Assembly: GCF_025985425.1 (NCBI RefSeq)
Contig: NZ_CP094972.1
Coordinates: forward strand, 310,001-374,000
Direction of reading: 5' to 3'
Source: Entomomonas sp. E2T0
Lineage (GTDB): Bacteria; Pseudomonadota; Gammaproteobacteria; Pseudomonadales; Pseudomonadaceae
Length of the DNA: 64,000 nucleotides
The notes under the pieces are model-generated. The model was not told the DNA's origin, searched no databases, and saw nothing but the letters and a program-made list of their open reading frames with translations. Shown in pieces: positions 44,290-54,395 of the stretch (positions within the stretch are counted from its first letter, which is position 1; each line of letters begins with the position of its first letter). The position numbers and the translations under genes are program-made.

Positions 44290-46185
44290 ATGGCAGGGGC
44301 TACCTTTCAAACCAATCCCGTTGATCTCTCAACATTACTAAATGAATGCCATACTGGAAAATTACAGTTACCCGATTTTCAAAGAAGCTGGGTTTGGGAT
44401 GAAGATAGAATAAAGAGCCTTATTGCTTCTATATCCCGTTCATTCCCTATTGGTGCATTGATGACGCTCTATACAGGAGGCCCTGTAGAATTTAAACCTA
44501 GAATAATAGAGGGCGTGCCAGAAGCTACTAAATCGGTGTTACCTCAATCATTATTATTGGATGGTCAACAACGTATTACCTCCATGTATCAAGTAACATT
44601 ACGCAAACAAATTGTTGAAACAGTAACTCCTAAAAATAAAAAGGTTAAGCGTTGGTTTTATATTGATATAGAAAAAGCATTAGATCCTACTGTAGATAGA
44701 GAAGAAGCTATTTTAAGTATCCCTGAAGATAAAAAATTAACCAGTCAATTTGGACGAGAGATAGAGTTAGATATTTCTTCACCTGAAAAAGAATATGCTA
44801 ACTTCATTTTTCCTATGACGGATGTATTTTATTGGGATGAATGGCAAGACGGTTTTGATAGCTACTGGGCGGGTGATGATAACAAACCTAAAAGAGATTT
44901 ATTTAGGCAATTTAAACGAGAAGTTTTAGAGAACTTTAAAGCCTACCGAGTCCCCGTTATTGCTTTAGATAGAGAGACGAGTAAAGAAGCAGTCTGTGTG
45001 GTATTTGAAAAAGTAAATACCAAAGGTAAGGCACTAGACGCCTTTGAATTAGTTACTGCTATTTATGCAGCAGATGGGCATGAACTGCGTAAAGATTGGT
45101 ATGGCGATGGTAAAAACCCAGGTAGACAACAGCGTTTTATAGAAGCCTACCGATTAGCAGGTCGTAAGGAAGGTATTATTAGTAATGTCTCCAATACAGA
45201 CTTTTTACAAGTGATCTCACTGTTCTATACAAGAGAACGGAGACGTCAAGCAGAACAAGCAGGTAAACAAGGTAAAGAATTACCTGCGGTATCTGGTAAT
45301 CGACATGCTTTATTAAATCTGCCCTTAGCAGCTTATAAGCAGTATGAAAAACAAGCTGAAGCAGGCTTTGAAAAAGCGGCTAAGTTTTTGCATATGCTGC
45401 ATATTTATCAAATATTTGATTTACCTTATCAATCACAAGTAGTTCCTCTAGCTGCTATACTGGCTGATATAGGCGATGCTTGGGAACATGAAGCTAATCG
45501 ACAAAAATTAACTCAATGGTACTGGAACGGTGTATTTGGTGAGCTTTACGGGTCTGCAGTGGATACACGCAATGCAAGAGACTTTATGCAAGTACCTGCT
45601 TGGTTAAAAGGTGATATAGAGCCCTCAACTGTCAGCGAAACGCTGTTTAGACCTGATAGGCTAAAAACCATGAAAACCCGTTTATCTGCAGCCTACAAAG
45701 GGGTCAATGCATTATTAATGAAACAAGGGGCACAGGATTTTCGTTCAGGTCAAGCATTTGACCATACGGTATTTTTTGGAGAATATGTGGATATTCATCA
45801 TATCTTTCCTAAAGATTGGTGCGCGAAGCAAGGCATTAGTTCTAAGATTTACGATTCTATTATCAATAAAACGCCACTAAGTTATAAAACTAATCGTATT
45901 ATTGGTGGTTCTGCTCCCTCTAGTTATTTACATAAATTGGAAACAGGAGACAGTAAAACCCCTGCTATTCAGCCTGCTACCTTAGATAGTTATTTAAAAT
46001 CCCATTGTATTAATCCAGAGTTACTCAGAGCTGATAACTTCACTGCTTTTATGGAAGATAGACAAAAACAACTATTAGTGCTTATAGAACAAGCAATGGG
46101 TAAAAAAGCCTACCAAGGAGATCTACAAGAAGAAGGAGTAGATTTGGATGACGAAACCCAAGAGGCAGAATATACTCGTCCTTAA
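44290..46185 (+). CDS. DUF262 restriction/defence protein with C-terminal HNH-like domain
   Basis: A 631-residue protein. The N-terminal DUF262 domain has LPDFQRSWVWDEDRIKSLI and LLLDGQQRITSMYQV, where the DGQQR motif marks the nucleotide-dependent GmrS-like part. The C-terminus has VDIHHIFPKDWCAKQGI and then INKTPLSYKTNR, an HNH pattern as in DUF1524/GmrD. This is the composition of single-chain type IV modified-DNA restriction proteins. It sits beside hsdSMR but on the opposite strand. Target and mode are not shown. Confidence 0.8.
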   Translation: MAGATFQTNPVDLSTLLNECHTGKLQLPDFQRSWVWDEDRIKSLIASISRSFPIGALMTLYTGGPVEFKPRIIEGVPEATKSVLPQSLLLDGQQRITSMYQVTLRKQIVETVTPKNKKVKRWFYIDIEKALDPTVDREEAILSIPEDKKLTSQFGREIELDISSPEKEYANFIFPMTDVFYWDEWQDGFDSYWAGDDNKPKRDLFRQFKREVLENFKAYRVPVIALDRETSKEAVCVVFEKVNTKGKALDAFELVTAIYAADGHELRKDWYGDGKNPGRQQRFIEAYRLAGRKEGIISNVSNTDFLQVISLFYTRERRRQAEQAGKQGKELPAVSGNRHALLNLPLAAYKQYEKQAEAGFEKAAKFLHMLHIYQIFDLPYQSQVVPLAAILADIGDAWEHEANRQKLTQWYWNGVFGELYGSAVDTRNARDFMQVPAWLKGDIEPSTVSETLFRPDRLKTMKTRLSAAYKGVNALLMKQGAQDFRSGQAFDHTVFFGEYVDIHHIFPKDWCAKQGISSKIYDSIINKTPLSYKTNRIIGGSAPSSYLHKLETGDSKTPAIQPATLDSYLKSHCINPELLRADNFTAFMEDRQKQLLVLIEQAMGKKAYQGDLQEEGVDLDDETQEAEYTRP

Positions 46186-46193
46186 TTCAGTTA

Positions 46194-46228
46194 CTAACCT
46201 AGTTTTAGTTAATAGCAAGCTAGGTTAG
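46194..46228. terminator. Stem-loop between convergent DUF262 and hsdS genes
   Basis: CTAACCTAG and CTAGGTTAG form a perfect 9-bp stem with a 17-nt loop, exactly between the two stop codons. U tracts are weak, so it may be an inefficient or Rho-assisted terminator. Confidence 0.5.
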
Positions 46229-47509
46229 CTATTTAACAGTTACTTGACCATTCATTAGCATGGGAAGTAGCCAGTCTCTTAGTGTAGCAAGTTGTTGGTT
46301 TTCTATTTCAAGATTATATTGTTTTTGTAAGATTGGTTTAATGACAGCAGTAAATTTTTCTATACGCGGCAAGCTTGGATAAGCAAAAACAAACGTTTTT
46401 AATATCCCATGCCTGATCCCTTTATGAACACTACCTGATGATGAGTTTTTTGTAAAAACTTTCATTTGCTCGCTTGATAAAAGCTTAAATAAATACTCAC
46501 TAGTTACTAATGAACTATTTGCTCTAATAGTAAAAACAGATTCATTAATATTCCAATTAATTGGTTTATTATGAATTAAATATGTAAGACCAACAGGTTG
46601 TATGCTTGTGAATAGAATATCACCTTCTTTAAGGTCTGATCGTTGATTAATAATATCGAGAGCCTCATCACTTATTCGATCTGCTTTATCAGAGAATAAG
46701 ATCTTATTCTGTTCAATATCCTTAATAGTAATATAATAATTTTTACCTTCTCCCAACTTAAAATTATCTCTTGGATTAAGACCTGTTCCGATACGTGCAA
46801 CTACATTTCCTAACTGTATATTTTTCCACCCCTCAGGTATTTCACGCTTTAAGATTGCATTGTAAACCATTTTTCCACCTGTGCTTTTATAGGGTTTACC
46901 ATCTTTGTTGGGAAAATCAAACTGTACAAACCAGTAGTCATATAAAGTTTTTGCCATAGCTTCCAGTTCAGTATTAATACGTTTATTTAGTTCGATTTTT
47001 TTATCAATCACTGAAAGAATATTTGCTATTTTTATTTGTTCTTTTAAATCAATATACTTAAAACTAAGTCGGCCTAATAACTCTAAATTTATATTTGGTT
47101 GAGATGATTGAGCAGACAAGCTATTTATGTATTTATTTACACTGGGCTGGCTAAAAAAATAATATATGTAATCAACATTGGCTTTTCTTTTATTAAGCCT
47201 AATAATGCCCACAGCCTGATTTGTATTCGCAGGTAAGTCAATATCTTGCACAATTGCTAGTTTACCTAAATAAGCTCCAGCAATGGAAAAAAGTAAATCA
47301 TCTTTTTCAAGTCTTGATCTCTTTAGTTTATCATCTGTCTCACTATCAATTTTCATAAAAAGTGATGAATCTAGATGTTTGGAGTCTTTAATACTTTCCG
47401 ATTTAACAAAATTTATACCTGTAGAAACAAAATTTCTACCAATACTAGTTGGTGTTGTCCCTTTAGTAATTAATATAGAAATATCTTTTAGTGTTAAAAG
47501 ATTACTCAT
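46229..47509 (-). CDS. hsdS: Type I restriction-modification specificity subunit HsdS
   Basis: A 426-residue protein with two target-recognition domains separated by a conserved helix. TRD1 starts LLTLKDISILITKGTTPT and ends in LKEQIKIANILSVIDKKIELNKRIN; TRD2 begins PEGWKNIQLGNVVARIGTG, and LRDWLLPMLMNGQ ends the protein. It determines the two half-sites of the recognition sequence, unknown here. It overlaps hsdM by 8 bp. Confidence 0.93.
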   Translation of the reverse strand: MSNLLTLKDISILITKGTTPTSIGRNFVSTGINFVKSESIKDSKHLDSSLFMKIDSETDDKLKRSRLEKDDLLFSIAGAYLGKLAIVQDIDLPANTNQAVGIIRLNKRKANVDYIYYFFSQPSVNKYINSLSAQSSQPNINLELLGRLSFKYIDLKEQIKIANILSVIDKKIELNKRINTELEAMAKTLYDYWFVQFDFPNKDGKPYKSTGGKMVYNAILKREIPEGWKNIQLGNVVARIGTGLNPRDNFKLGEGKNYYITIKDIEQNKILFSDKADRISDEALDIINQRSDLKEGDILFTSIQPVGLTYLIHNKPINWNINESVFTIRANSSLVTSEYLFKLLSSEQMKVFTKNSSSGSVHKGIRHGILKTFVFAYPSLPRIEKFTAVIKPILQKQYNLEIENQQLATLRDWLLPMLMNGQVTVK

Positions 47510-49139
47510 ACTTCAACCCCGCCAACTGCTTTTTAATTTCTTCTTCTAATTCATGGGATTGTTTAAACAATTCTTCTAAGTTTTGAGTATAACCATGCAT
47601 TTTTGTAGCAAATTCTTCTGGGGTAATATCTACATACTCAATCTTTACATCAAAATATTGGCCTGCGCTTAGTGAATAGTTTTTATTGGTAATTTCTTCA
47701 TAACTTACTACTACTGAAAAATCTTCTTTAATTTCCTTTTGGTTAAAAGTATTTATAATTTGTTGTTCTTCTGCTTGGGTAAGCACGGTTTTTTGATTTT
47801 TACCATCTTTAACCTTTTCACCTAAGTTAGAAGCATCTATTAATACCACTTTATCTTTATTGGTAGCATCAATAAAGACAATAGATACATTAGTCCCTGT
47901 GGTGGCAAAAATATTGCTAGGCATCGAAACTACGCCTGCTAGCATTTTATTATCTATCAAATGTTGACGGATTTTTTTATCTATACCTGCCTGTGCAGTA
48001 ATAAACCCCGTAGGCACTACTACTGCTGCTTTACCTGTAGGTTTTAAGGAGAAGATAATATGTTGTAAGAACAATTGGTAGATTTCCATTTTGTCCTTGT
48101 CTTTGGGTTTGATTTTAGGAATACCTGCAAAAAACCGCTTATCATTGTCTTTAGTATCTAAAGCGTTTCTATAGTCACTAAAATCCAATTTAAAGGGAGG
48201 ATTAGAGACGATATAGTCGAAATGTTTTAGCTCTTTACCTTCTTTATGATAAGGGTGCAAGATGGTATTACCTTGTATTACATAAGGAATAGAATGCACT
48301 AGATTATTAAGAATTAGGTTAAGCCTTAGTAAGTTGGAGGATTTTTGGGATATATCTTGGGTGTAGATACTGCATCTATTTTCCCCTATGGCATGGGCTA
48401 CATTCATTAATAATGTACCTGACCCCGCCGAAGGGTCATAGCAACTTACATTATTAATTTTTCCTCTTTGCTCTTGTGGCACTAATACTGCCGCCATAAT
48501 ACGCGCTACAGCATGGGGTGTATAATATTCGGCATATTTGCCGCCACTATTGCTGTTGTAGTCTTTAATAAGGTATTCAAAAATAGTAGCGTAAAAGTCA
48601 AACCCTTTAGAGAAGATATGTTCAAAACTAAAAGTGACTAGTTTGTTAATAATAGCTCGGCAGAAGTCATCTTTTTTGCTGTCATCTGCAATAAAGTTAC
48701 TGATACGGTCAAATAAAATAACTTTAGCACCACCTTCTGTTTTAACAGAGAATACTTCTGTATTACTACTGGCAATATCTATTAAGGTATCGTCAAAGGT
48801 TTTAGCAAAATCTGCTTGGTTTTGTTGGTTAAATAGTTGACCAATAAGATGGGCTGTTTTTAAACGAGCGACGCCTTGTGGGAGGTCTAGCAATAGTCCA
48901 CCGTATTGTTCCTCTGTCATTTCATAAAGAGGCTCTTCCCAATTGGGGTTATTTGCCAAAGAGGGGATTTTCTTTTTAACTTCAAATGCAAACTGATCGT
49001 TTAGAAACTTATAGAGAAAGGCTTGGGTAATAATTTTAAATTCGTTACCATCATTGCCTAAGCCATAGTTAGCACAAATACCTTTTAAACCATCAATAAG
49101 TTCTTTAGTTTTTTGTTGGAAGGTTAGTTCAACTACCAC
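47502..49139 (-). CDS. hsdM: Type I N6-adenine methyltransferase HsdM
   Basis: A 545-residue methylase with the SAM motif DPSAGSGTLLMN near residue 235 and the catalytic NPPF in DYIVSNPPFKLDF near 311. It has an N-terminal HsdM helical bundle (GLKGICANYGLGNDGNEF) and a C-terminal coiled coil that docks with HsdS. It protects self DNA by adenine methylation. The overlap of 7 bp with hsdR indicates one operon, hsdR-hsdM-hsdS. Confidence 0.95.
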   Translation of the reverse strand: MVVELTFQQKTKELIDGLKGICANYGLGNDGNEFKIITQAFLYKFLNDQFAFEVKKKIPSLANNPNWEEPLYEMTEEQYGGLLLDLPQGVARLKTAHLIGQLFNQQNQADFAKTFDDTLIDIASSNTEVFSVKTEGGAKVILFDRISNFIADDSKKDDFCRAIINKLVTFSFEHIFSKGFDFYATIFEYLIKDYNSNSGGKYAEYYTPHAVARIMAAVLVPQEQRGKINNVSCYDPSAGSGTLLMNVAHAIGENRCSIYTQDISQKSSNLLRLNLILNNLVHSIPYVIQGNTILHPYHKEGKELKHFDYIVSNPPFKLDFSDYRNALDTKDNDKRFFAGIPKIKPKDKDKMEIYQLFLQHIIFSLKPTGKAAVVVPTGFITAQAGIDKKIRQHLIDNKMLAGVVSMPSNIFATTGTNVSIVFIDATNKDKVVLIDASNLGEKVKDGKNQKTVLTQAEEQQIINTFNQKEIKEDFSVVVSYEEITNKNYSLSAGQYFDVKIEYVDITPEEFATKMHGYTQNLEELFKQSHELEEEIKKQLAGLKYE

Positions 49140-52100
49140 TGTTGTGCTCCGTTATTAAATTCTTTAAGGTATTCTTTTACAACAAGATCATTAATGTAAT
49201 GAGATGCTTGCAGGTTGAGTTCAATGGATTGTTCTTTGATAAAATGGTTTCTTACCTTTGGCATGACCATTTGTTTAAAATAACTTTCATTATTTAAGAC
49301 TTGGAAGTTTTGCAGCACTTCCGTATCGGTATCTTGTTTAACCCCTATCAGGGCTTCAAAGATTTTACGTTCAGATTCGGTAATACGGCCATGTTCTTGT
49401 AGACGTTTATGGACACGGGTATATTTTATATCACCGAGGTATTTTTGGCGAAGTAGATTATTGTTTCTATTTAGCTCTTTAACACGCTCATAAATTTTAT
49501 TGAGTGTATCGGTATTGGCTTTCATCTCATCTTGGGTGATGGCACTTAAATTCTTTTTCTTAAATAGCCGCTCCAACTCTTCTTTAAGAGTGATAAATTT
49601 AGGGTCATCTTGGTCAAAATTACTTACTAGAGCTTCTCTGGTACGTCTTAATGTTTTGTGGTACTCATTAGCTGCTAATTGTAGCTCTTCTTCACCTATT
49701 TTAATAAATTTAAAGATAATATCTTCTAGGGCGATATTAAGTAAATTAGTGGTTTCTGTACCTTGTTCTAAATTAGCTTTTAAATTAAGCAAATTAAGAT
49801 GATTCGTTGTTTCTCGGTAAAGTATATTAAGCTTATTAAAATCAAGCTGATCCAAAAAGCTATATTCGCCCTGTAGCCTAATAAGGTTATATAAGCTCTT
49901 AGCATCTGCTAATGCTTTTTTTAGCGCTAATATTGTTTGACGATCTTGTATCTCATTAATTTGCTGAGAAAAAACTTCGGCATTTTCGATATTGAACTTA
50001 AAGAGTACATCTTTAATATGCTCGATTTCTGCGGTAATTTCTTCTTGTGATTTAAATAGATGGGAATAGCTGTCTATTTCATCCCCAAGCTCTTCTTGTA
50101 GTTCTTTAAAATAAGCTTTATTAGTTTTATCAAACTCTTTACGTATATCAGCAAAATCCACCACATAGCCATAACGAAACTCTTTATAGGGTCTATTAAC
50201 ACGTGTTAGGGCTTGTAGTAGATTATGAGAGCGGATAATACGCCCTAAGTAGAGTTTCTTTAAACGTCTTGCATCAAAGCCTGTTAATAGCATATTAAAG
50301 ACAAATAGTAGATCTATCTTACCTGCTTTAAAAGCTTCAACCCAATCTTTGCGTTCTTCTTTAGTACCTATATCATGCAGAATAAGCGCAGCTGTTTTAA
50401 TCTTATTATCTTGCTTACGTTTTGCTGAGTAAAAAGCTGTTTCTTCAGCTACCTTTAATAGAGCAGCATTACTTTCGTTAGCTGCTACTTGATTTATTAA
50501 CTGACTATTTTGTGGATAACGACTATTAAATATCTCAAACATTTTTTTAGCTTGATCAGCACTATCACAAATCACCATTGCACCGATGCTAGACTCGCCT
50601 AAAGCCCCTCTGCTTTTTTCAAAGTCAGTAATAATGTAATCCAACATAGGTTCAACAAAATTAGGATGGGCATAGATTATTTTTCTATCCACATCCCCTT
50701 GTTGAATTTCTACTTCTTCTAAGGCTTTTTGTAAGGCCATTTTATAGTTAGTCGCTATTTCTTCACGAATTAGTCGTAAAGTGTAGCCGTCTGCAATAGA
50801 AGAGTTATAGTAATATTTATGAATATATCCGCCAAATAAACTACGAGAGTTATAACTTTCCCCAAGTAATGGTGTACCTGTTAAACCTATTTTAATAGCA
50901 TTACGATCAGACTGATCTAAGTTAGCTAAAAAACTGCCTTTAGGATTATAGCTACGGTGCACTTCATCTAAAAAATAAACCCTTTGGATATTAACATCGT
51001 AGTCCTTAGTTGAAATAACATCGGGATCATCTTTAAATTTTTGAATATTGACTACAGTAATTTCGGGCTTACCACTGTTATTATGAATAACCTTAGTGGC
51101 TTTAATATCTTGGCTAAAGGCTTCACGCGAGTCTATGGTATAAACCGTTAAGCCACGACTAGTAAATTCCCGTTGTGCTTGGATCAATAAATCAATCCGA
51201 TCCACAATAAAATAGAATTTAGGAATAACGTGTTGACGTTGAAAATAATCGGTTAAAAACTTGACATTGTAGTAAGCCAATGCTGTTTTACCACTGCCTT
51301 GAGTATGCCAGATAATTCCTTTTTTAGTTCCCTCATTAAGTTTACTTTCTATAGCTTTGGTAGCAAAGAGCTGAGGGTAGCGCATAATATGTTTTTCTAT
51401 ACCCTGTGTTTCTGCCACATAGGCTAAGGCATACCTTAATATAAAGGATAGCCTATCTTTGCTTAATAATGAGGTGCAAATACGGTTTGTAGGTCTATGC
51501 TCACCCTTATTAAGTTTAAACTCTTCATTATTACGAATAATTTCTTTATTAGTATCTTTTAAAACCTCTAATTCTTTTTCTTCAGCTAATGGTTTAGAAA
51601 GCTCTGGTAATGCTAATAACTGCTCTTCCCTGAAATAATTAAAAATAGGCGTGCGATAAGACGCACTCGCATAAAAGGCACCTTGTAGAGGTTGTATCGC
51701 CTCATCATCATATTCCATATTGTTGGAAAAGATCATAAACTGAGTGATATTAACAAAGCGTTTAAACTTTTTGTTTTGAAAGCGCCTACTAATACGTTCC
51801 CGCTCAGCTAATATACCCTCTGGATTATTAGGCTTTTTAACCTCAATAAACACCAAAGGCATACCATTAATTAACAAGGTAATATCAGGCCGAAACTCTT
51901 CATCACCATTTTGATAAGTAAGCTCTGTTACTACATGAAAGCTATTGTTTTTAAAGTTTTCAAAATCTATTAGCTTAATACCTGAACGATCTGTTAGTTT
52001 TTCGTAGAACGCTTTACCTAAATCTTCATTATCTAAGGTTAATTTAACTTCTTCTAATAATCGGCCAATATCATCTTGCTCTAAGTTAGGATTAATTTTA

Positions 52101-52240
52101 GCAATAGCTTTACAAAATAGCTCAGGGAAAATATTAGTACCCATATCCCATTGGCATTTTTTAAGCGATAAATACTCATACCCTAAACGCATTAAATGTA
52201 GGATTACAGGAATTTTTACACGAGTATCTTCATTAAACAT
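49133..52240 (-). CDS. hsdR: Type I restriction endonuclease/translocase HsdR
   Basis: A 1035-residue motor subunit. The N-terminal PD-(D/E)xK nuclease has FRPDITLLINGMPLVFIEVK. Helicase motif I is WHTQGSGKTALAYY near residue 312, motif II FLDEVHRSY (DEVH box), motif III GLTGTPLL, and the second RecA domain includes LLTGFDARRLKKLYLGR and QALTRVNR. ATP-driven DNA translocation and cleavage of unmodified DNA. No truncation is visible. Confidence 0.95.
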   Translation of the reverse strand: MFNEDTRVKIPVILHLMRLGYEYLSLKKCQWDMGTNIFPELFCKAIAKINPNLEQDDIGRLLEEVKLTLDNEDLGKAFYEKLTDRSGIKLIDFENFKNNSFHVVTELTYQNGDEEFRPDITLLINGMPLVFIEVKKPNNPEGILAERERISRRFQNKKFKRFVNITQFMIFSNNMEYDDEAIQPLQGAFYASASYRTPIFNYFREEQLLALPELSKPLAEEKELEVLKDTNKEIIRNNEEFKLNKGEHRPTNRICTSLLSKDRLSFILRYALAYVAETQGIEKHIMRYPQLFATKAIESKLNEGTKKGIIWHTQGSGKTALAYYNVKFLTDYFQRQHVIPKFYFIVDRIDLLIQAQREFTSRGLTVYTIDSREAFSQDIKATKVIHNNSGKPEITVVNIQKFKDDPDVISTKDYDVNIQRVYFLDEVHRSYNPKGSFLANLDQSDRNAIKIGLTGTPLLGESYNSRSLFGGYIHKYYYNSSIADGYTLRLIREEIATNYKMALQKALEEVEIQQGDVDRKIIYAHPNFVEPMLDYIITDFEKSRGALGESSIGAMVICDSADQAKKMFEIFNSRYPQNSQLINQVAANESNAALLKVAEETAFYSAKRKQDNKIKTAALILHDIGTKEERKDWVEAFKAGKIDLLFVFNMLLTGFDARRLKKLYLGRIIRSHNLLQALTRVNRPYKEFRYGYVVDFADIRKEFDKTNKAYFKELQEELGDEIDSYSHLFKSQEEITAEIEHIKDVLFKFNIENAEVFSQQINEIQDRQTILALKKALADAKSLYNLIRLQGEYSFLDQLDFNKLNILYRETTNHLNLLNLKANLEQGTETTNLLNIALEDIIFKFIKIGEEELQLAANEYHKTLRRTREALVSNFDQDDPKFITLKEELERLFKKKNLSAITQDEMKANTDTLNKIYERVKELNRNNNLLRQKYLGDIKYTRVHKRLQEHGRITESERKIFEALIGVKQDTDTEVLQNFQVLNNESYFKQMVMPKVRNHFIKEQSIELNLQASHYINDLVVKEYLKEFNNGAQQW

Positions 52241-52415
52241 GGTATTTCCTTTACTTTATAGACCTTAATATTTTAACTAAGCGTTAGCTAATATAGATAC
52301 TTACTGTTCATAATATTAAAGCAATGTTGGTAAAACATTAATAAATAAAGGGCTTATATTATCATATTTGCCTCTACTCCCCATATATGCCCATAGTATT
52401 TATAGGCATATATGA

Positions 52416-53732
52416 CTAATCAGGGCAAATATGGGGCAATTGCCAAAAAGTTTTAATATCTTGACCAAAACCTTCTTGAATAATTTGTATATTGAGTTTT
52501 TCTCTAGCGGTTCTAATTTGTTTTTCAGTAAAGCCATTGTCTTTCATTAGTTGTTTTATTTTATTACTAGGTAGTTTATCTCGTTGTAAAATGCTTTGTA
52601 ATGTAGTGACTGGTTCAGTATGTGTTCTTTGGTCTGTTTTTTGTTCCAGTTGGCTTAATTGTCGTAATGCTTGTTTATTGACAGGGTCTCCCCAATTAAC
52701 ACAGCTAGCACTAAAGCCTTCTGGTAAATCTACTTGTTTAAGGTGGTAATAAATCCCTATATTATCTTGCCCAATATTTGATTTAGCGATAGCTAATAGA
52801 TGTTTATTTTCATCATGGTCTTTAGCCGTCACCCAGACTATTCTAGGTAATGCTCCAAACGCTAAAGAGCCTGTGACGCGTTCTAAGGGTGAGCTGTGTT
52901 GTGTTCCTTTAGAAAAATGCGTAATCCCTAAGATGGCACAATCAATCCTATTAGCAAAGTCTACCAATGGTTGTAATGAGCTTCTAACATCCGTTGATTT
53001 ATGCATATCGCCTTTAACCATAGATACAATAGGGTCAATAATCATCAAATCAACAAAACCTATATCTTTTACTGTGTCTATTAATAAATGAATATCTGTA
53101 GCAGGATCAAAAGGTTCTATTTGCCCCGTTAATTGATTTTTTCTGCCTTGGATAATATAGATAGTGTTTATATTAGCCTGTAAAGCAAGAAGTCTAGGTA
53201 ATAATGTATCATTTAAATCATCCTCAGCTGACCAGATAAGCACTTGACCTGACTGCTTACAACAAAATCCATCAGGAAATTCCCCTGCGTTACTAATGGT
53301 TGCTGCAATAGCTAAAGCCAAGGTAGTTTTACCTGTTCCTGCTTGGCCGCTTAAAATATGCAATTTGCCTCTGGCTAAATAGTTAGGCCATATCCATCTG
53401 ATGCTCTGTGGTGTTACTGTTGAGGCATTAACTAGTAATGCTTTATAAATAGATGAGTTATTATCATTATCTACTACTGAAGCAGAGGTTTTATTAGCTA
53501 GTGTAGTCAATGATGTTTTATGCCACATCACTAATGCGTGTAAATAACTTATAAAATCGTTCTTTGATAAGTTAGCTCCATCTACTAACTGTTGATGAGC
53601 AATCCCTATTATATAGTTTATTTTTTCTTTTTCTTGGCGAGAAATCTTTTTATGGTCCAGTTGCTTTAATAAATCAATCAATGACCGTTCATTATCAGTA
53701 TCTAAAAACTCTAAATGATTACAGCTATGCAT
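52416..53732 (-). CDS. RepA-like AAA ATPase/helicase of the island
   Basis: A 438-residue protein with a RecA/DnaB-type core: Walker A LSGQAGTGKTTLALAIAAT near residue 133, Walker B VDLMIIDPIVSMV near 230, and LGITHFSKGTQH. It resembles the hexameric RepA helicases found on islands and plasmids. The N-terminal 100 residues and C-terminal 90 residues (including an HTH-like KQLMKDNGFTEKQIRTAREKL) are extra. It may support island replication after excision. AlpA is encoded just upstream. Confidence 0.8.
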   Translation of the reverse strand: MHSCNHLEFLDTDNERSLIDLLKQLDHKKISRQEKEKINYIIGIAHQQLVDGANLSKNDFISYLHALVMWHKTSLTTLANKTSASVVDNDNNSSIYKALLVNASTVTPQSIRWIWPNYLARGKLHILSGQAGTGKTTLALAIAATISNAGEFPDGFCCKQSGQVLIWSAEDDLNDTLLPRLLALQANINTIYIIQGRKNQLTGQIEPFDPATDIHLLIDTVKDIGFVDLMIIDPIVSMVKGDMHKSTDVRSSLQPLVDFANRIDCAILGITHFSKGTQHSSPLERVTGSLAFGALPRIVWVTAKDHDENKHLLAIAKSNIGQDNIGIYYHLKQVDLPEGFSASCVNWGDPVNKQALRQLSQLEQKTDQRTHTEPVTTLQSILQRDKLPSNKIKQLMKDNGFTEKQIRTAREKLNIQIIQEGFGQDIKTFWQLPHICPD

Positions 53733-53852
53733 ATGTATTTTATATCCTATATATAAAATTAATAATCAATACTTTGTTTATATAAAATGATTAATACATT
53801 TAGTTGCCTCCTTATTGGAGACAACTAAATGTTGTTAGATCATTAGCTAAAA

Positions 53853-54059
53853 CTAACGATTAAGCTGATTTCGATTATTAATTTGGTCTGCAATCCATTG
53901 TTGAATTTCGTTATACTCCCAAAAACTACTACTCCCTACCTTAATACATTGAGGAAACTTATCCTTTTTTATATAAAGATAAATAGTTGGTCTAGCTAAT
54001 CCCGTTAACTCCATTACAGTTGGTAATTTAATAAGACGGCGTTCTTCTTTGTTATTCAT
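53853..54059 (-). CDS. alpA: AlpA-family excisionase/regulator
   Basis: I use ATG 54059 (MNNKEERRLIKLPTVMELTG), preceded by GGAG; the frame continues 18 codons upstream with a hydrophobic, unlikely leader. The 68-residue protein has the MerR/AlpA HTH LIKLPTVMELTGLARPTIYLYIKKDKFP. AlpA proteins control excision of P4-like islands. It is divergent from the hairpin-rich region and recombinase. Confidence 0.87.
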   Translation of the reverse strand: MNNKEERRLIKLPTVMELTGLARPTIYLYIKKDKFPQCIKVGSSSFWEYNEIQQWIADQINNRNQLNR

Positions 54060-54361
54060 AAAATACTCCAAATAAAAAAATAAAATGAATATAGCTTTGA
54101 ATAAACCATTCAATAGCCGTCAATAAATCTATATAAATTAAATAACGTTTTGACTAGTTAAATAAAAATTGGTCATTTTTATTTAGCTTCTTCTTTTTAT
54201 TTTTGAAGACTAGAAAAATTATTTTACGCAGTGACAGTATTTTATATTTACTGGTAATCAACAGATATAGGGAAATATTTTAAGTGATGGGTCAGTGATA
54301 GGCTTATTTTTATCTGATTTTATCGAAATATTTTGATATATAAAGCTCTTGCAATAAACGC

Positions 54362-54389
54362 TTGACATCTATTTGTTAATACATAAAAT
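54362..54389 (+). promoter_or_regulatory. Near-consensus sigma-70 promoter for the hairpin-rich region
   Basis: TTGACA (54362-54367), 16-bp spacer, TAAAAT (54384-54389). Transcription would start near 54396 and run into the hairpin block and on to the recombinase at 55156, making either a long leader or a separate RNA. Confidence 0.6.
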
Positions 54390-54395
54390 TAAGAG

